A stretch of DNA of 9,221 bases, taken from assembly GCA_021823905.1 (NCBI GenBank), contig JAKALX010000126.1, positions 1 to 9,221 of the forward strand, given 5' to 3'. Each line of letters opens with the position of its first letter. Position 1 is the stretch's first letter. The position numbers were made by a program, and so were the translations under genes. The DNA is from Chloroflexota bacterium (GTDB taxonomy: Bacteria > Chloroflexota > Dehalococcoidia > Tepidiformales > Tepidiformaceae). Shown here one piece after another: positions 7,117 to 9,221 of the stretch. The notes under the pieces were generated by a model. It had not been told where the DNA came from. It made no database searches and saw only the letters and a program-made list of their open reading frames with translations.

Positions 7117-7128
7117 TGCTCGATCGGG

Positions 7129-8148
7129 ATGCGAACGGCCGATTTCGATTTCGAGCTTCCTCCCGAGCTCGTCGCTCAGCAACCCGCCGAGCCGCGGGAT
7201 TCGTCGCGTCTGATGGTGCTGCGGCGGTCGGCCGGGACGATTGAGCACTATACCTTTCGCGATTTGCCCGAGCTGCTCCAACCCGGCGACCTGCTCGTGG
7301 TCAACGACACGCGCGTGATGGCCGCTCGCCTCCATGGCCGGCGCGCCGGTACCGGCGGCGGCGCCGAGGCGCTGCTCGTTCGTCCCTTTAGCGACACTCG
7401 TTGGGAGACGCTCTTTCGGCCCGCGCGAGCGGCACTCCCGGGCCGGGTGTTTGTCTTCGCGACAGCCGAAGGGGACCTTGCCGCCACGGTCGTGGCGCGG
7501 GAGGACGACACAGTCGTCCTGGAGTTCGAGCGGCCGTTCGACCCCGCAACCGCCGGGAGCGTGCCTTTGCCGCCCTACATCAAGCAGTATCGTGGCGACC
7601 CTGAGCGCTATCAGACCGTCTATGCGCGCAACGCCCGCAGCGCCGCCGCTCCGACCGCCGGGTTGCACTTCACGCCGGAGTTGCTCGAACGGCTGCGCCT
7701 GGCCGGAATCGAGCGGGCGAGCGTCACGCTCGAAGTCGGTCCAGGCACCTTCAAACCGGTCACGGTGGACGACCCGCGCGACCACCATCTGCACGCCGAG
7801 CACGTGACCCTGCCGGCCTCGGCGGCGGCCCAAGTCGCGGACGCGAAAGAAGCTGGCAGGCGGATCGTGGCGGTTGGAACAACGGTCGTCCGGACGCTGG
7901 AGCACGTCGCGCGCGAACGCGGGCGGATTGAGGCATATGACGGCTGGACGAGCCTTCGCATCCTGCCGGGCGACGCGTTCCAGGTGATCGACGTGCTGAT
8001 TACGAACTTCCACCTGCCCAGGTCGACATTGCTCATGCTCGTCTGCGCGTTCGCCGGCGCCCGTTTCGTGCTCGACGCCTACCACGAGGCCGTTCGCGAG
8101 CGATACCGGTTCTACAGCTTCGGCGACGCCATGCTCATCCTGCCCTGA
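7129..8148 (+). CDS. queA: S-adenosylmethionine:tRNA ribosyltransferase-isomerase
   Basis: QueA transfers and isomerises the ribosyl part of SAM onto preQ1 at wobble position 34 of tRNAs with GUN anticodons, giving epoxyqueuosine. The 339-residue product has the normal length. It contains the usual N-terminus FDFELPPELVAQQPAEPRD, then DLLVVNDTRVMAARLHG, LPPYIKQY, a conserved APTAGLHFTPELLERL block, TLEVGPGTFKPV, GTTVVRTLE and FHLPRSTLLMLVCAFAG near the C-terminus. The start at ATG 7129 is the first that gives the conserved N-terminus. It has only a weak Shine-Dalgarno (CGGG directly upstream). The frame is open upstream to 6751, but that part is antisense to the minus-strand repeat-protein gene and carries no family sequence. 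tgt, queG and queH, the usual pathway partners, are not in the window. The 3' end overlaps the convergent mutY by 14 nt. Confidence 0.96.
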   Translation: MRTADFDFELPPELVAQQPAEPRDSSRLMVLRRSAGTIEHYTFRDLPELLQPGDLLVVNDTRVMAARLHGRRAGTGGGAEALLVRPFSDTRWETLFRPARAALPGRVFVFATAEGDLAATVVAREDDTVVLEFERPFDPATAGSVPLPPYIKQYRGDPERYQTVYARNARSAAAPTAGLHFTPELLERLRLAGIERASVTLEVGPGTFKPVTVDDPRDHHLHAEHVTLPASAAAQVADAKEAGRRIVAVGTTVVRTLEHVARERGRIEAYDGWTSLRILPGDAFQVIDVLITNFHLPRSTLLMLVCAFAGARFVLDAYHEAVRERYRFYSFGDAMLILP

Positions 8149-8980
8149 CGTTGCGGCCCGGAAGCGACCAGCGGCCGTCCGCGCGCTCGACGAGGAGGCC
8201 GTCACGGGCAAGGGCGGCGAGGTACTGCTCGGCGCGTGCCGCATGCAGCGGCGGCAGGAGACCGGCAATCTCGCCGGACGAGAGCGACTCAGCGCTGCGG
8301 AGAGCGTCGACGATTCGCCCACGGGCGAACCGGGCCGTCGCTTCGAATCGAACCGCGAGCGCTTGACCGGCAGTGCCTCGCGGGCTTCCCGCGAGCCGCC
8401 ATCTGCAACGGCCGGCGAGCGGGCAAGTGCGGCAGGACGGGTCGCGTGGTGTGCAAACGATCGCGCCGAGGTCCATCAGGGCAAGGTTGTGGTCACGAGC
8501 GTTCGTTGTGGGGAGGAACTGCTTCGCGAGAACGTCAACTTCGACGGGTCGCGTTTCGCGAGCAAACTCGAATCCCGCGAGCAGCCGCACGAGGACACGA
8601 GCAATGTTGGTGTCCGCCACAGGCGCCGGGAGATCACACGCGAACGAAAGCACCGCGTTCGCCGTGTACGGTCCAATCCCCGGGAGTGCGAGCAGGCCGG
8701 CAAGCGAGAGCGGAAGCCGGCCTGCGTGGCGCTCGACCACCTGGCGCGCGAGGCGATGGAGGCTGAGCGCTCGCCGGTTATACCCAAGCCCTCCCCACGC
8801 CTCGATGACCTCAGCCGGCGTGGCGCCTGCCAGCGACTCGAACGACGGCCATCGCTCCAGCCACCGGAGAAAGTACGGAACCACCCGCGCGACCTGCGTT
8901 TGCTGCAGCATCACCTCGGAGACGAGGATGGCGTACGGGTCGCGCGTCAGCCGCCATGGGAGGTCATGGCGGCCGTGCAC
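8135..8980 (-). CDS. mutY: Adenine DNA glycosylase MutY, short form, start uncertain
   Basis: MutY removes adenine paired with 8-oxoguanine in base excision repair. The 281 residues include LPWR (7-10), catalytic Glu22 in SEVMLQQTQVARV, GLGYNRRA (65-71), the helix-hairpin-helix LPGIGPYTANAVLS (99-112), Asp123 in ADTNIARV, and four [4Fe-4S] cysteines at 176, 183, 186 and 192 (C-x6-C-x2-C-x5-C). After the cluster only about 89 residues remain. They read like a small winged-helix domain (FARGRIVDAL, EQYLAALARDGLL) rather than the NUDIX-like oxoG-recognition domain of E. coli MutY (350 residues), a short type I associate with actinobacteria and their neighbours. The GTG at 8980 is the only usual start in frame, but the codons directly upstream (8981 to about 9022) still encode MutY-like sequence, ELAELRHALRRWYAV. 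The true N-terminus is therefore unsettled. The 3' end overlaps queA by 14 nt. Confidence 0.93.
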   Translation of the reverse strand: MHGRHDLPWRLTRDPYAILVSEVMLQQTQVARVVPYFLRWLERWPSFESLAGATPAEVIEAWGGLGYNRRALSLHRLARQVVERHAGRLPLSLAGLLALPGIGPYTANAVLSFACDLPAPVADTNIARVLVRLLAGFEFARETRPVEVDVLAKQFLPTTNARDHNLALMDLGAIVCTPRDPSCRTCPLAGRCRWRLAGSPRGTAGQALAVRFEATARFARGRIVDALRSAESLSSGEIAGLLPPLHAARAEQYLAALARDGLLVERADGRWSLPGRNVRAG

Positions 8981-9050
8981 CGCGTACCAGCGCCGAAGGG
9001 CGTGTCGGAGTTCCGCGAGCTCGCCGGCGCCCGCGGCTTCGCCGGCAGTG

Positions 9051-9221
9051 CTACTCGTCGAAGTCGTCGTCCTCTTCGTCCTCTTCCTCGGCCTGCGCGG
9101 CGATCGAAGGCACGAGCGCGATCTCGCGGCCTTCCTTGCCCTTCCTTGGCGGCGGCACGGCCTTCAATGACTCGACGAGCGCCTTGAGCTGGTCCGCGCT
9201 CGCTCCGTCGCGCGCGATGAC
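9051..9221 (-). CDS. C-terminal end of an unrecognised gene with a strongly acidic tail (partial)
   Basis: The minus strand from the window edge encodes 56 residues ending in TAG at 9053-9051. The first part (GASADQLKALVESLKAV) looks helical. It is followed by a Pro/Lys-rich linker (PPPRKGKEGREIALVPS) and a low-complexity acidic tail, EEEDEEDDDFDE. The G+C-biased third positions and the sharp acidic end, directly before mutY on the same strand, favour a real gene whose 5' part is outside the window. I do not recognise the family. The tail codons form a small GA-rich direct repeat (GAAGAGGAC-type units, about 9060-9090). The stop lies 70 nt from the annotated mutY start, or about 30 nt from the first upstream MutY-like codons, suggesting a shared transcript. 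Confidence 0.6.
   Translation of the reverse strand, partial: VIARDGASADQLKALVESLKAVPPPRKGKEGREIALVPSIAAQAEEEDEEDDDFDE

Noticed and set aside
6751..7128. N-terminal extension of queA to 465 residues
   Set aside because: The QueA family begins at the FDFELP region and is about 340 residues long. The extra 126 codons are antisense to the minus-strand gene.
7066..8322. Upstream extension of the minus-strand repeat-protein frame to 558 residues
   Set aside because: The extension is antisense to queA, has shadow-type composition and lies upstream of a near-perfect Shine-Dalgarno and ATG at 7065.
8243..9187. 314-codon plus-strand open frame opposite mutY
   Set aside because: It is Arg-rich shadow sequence opposite a gene with intact catalytic and cluster residues.
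1..9221. Defence system, mobile element, CRISPR array, tRNA or riboswitch
   Set aside because: Reading all gene products and the few short gaps gave no transposase, integrase, nuclease or toxin-antitoxin proteins, no spaced direct repeats and no cloverleaf. The content is core metabolism plus one unknown small gene.

Overview
The window is a dense, high-GC bacterial chromosomal segment with almost no non-coding DNA. It holds housekeeping genes for translation, RNA modification, secretion and DNA repair. Third codon positions are strongly G/C and the coding density looks chromosomal. No insertion sequence, phage gene, CRISPR array, tRNA or rRNA is visible. Three features suggest a Chloroflexota-type bacterium (Thermomicrobia/Sphaerobacter-like): a YvcK homologue with an N-terminal two-helix membrane domain, a short MutY without the usual C-terminal 8-oxoG-reading domain, and a small solenoid-like membrane-anchored protein. 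The assignment is an inference from protein style and a high-GC actinobacterium-like relative is not excluded. The GatB subunit means that Gln-tRNA and/or Asn-tRNA is made by transamidation.

Layout. Bases 2-6722 carry six co-directional plus-strand genes: gatB (5' end cut by the window), a yvcK/glmR-like gene, secG, a family-5 solute-binding protein, fmt and rlmN. Spacing is very tight: 46 nt between gatB and yvcK, 6 nt before secG, 72 nt before the binding protein, 4 nt before fmt, and an ATGA stop/start overlap between fmt and rlmN. At least the yvcK-to-rlmN part probably forms one transcription unit. Next comes a short minus-strand gene (6646-7065) whose 3' end overlaps the 3' end of rlmN by 77 nt. 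It is transcribed divergently from queA (7129-8148, plus) across a 63-nt gap. queA converges on mutY (minus, 8135-8980) with a 14-nt overlap. Upstream of mutY on the minus strand is the acidic C-terminal end of an unrecognised gene cut by the window edge (9051-9221).

Functionally, gatB, fmt, rlmN and queA act on tRNA charging, initiator formylation, rRNA/tRNA methylation and the queuosine wobble base. SecG and the anchored binding protein belong to the membrane and export side. YvcK links central carbon metabolism with cell-wall precursor supply. MutY removes adenine mispaired with 8-oxoguanine.

The least explained parts are the small minus-strand gene with about four regular 15-residue repeats and a C-terminal hydrophobic anchor, the missing start codon for the conserved N-terminal helix of MutY, and an orphan binding protein held by a signal anchor rather than a lipid.
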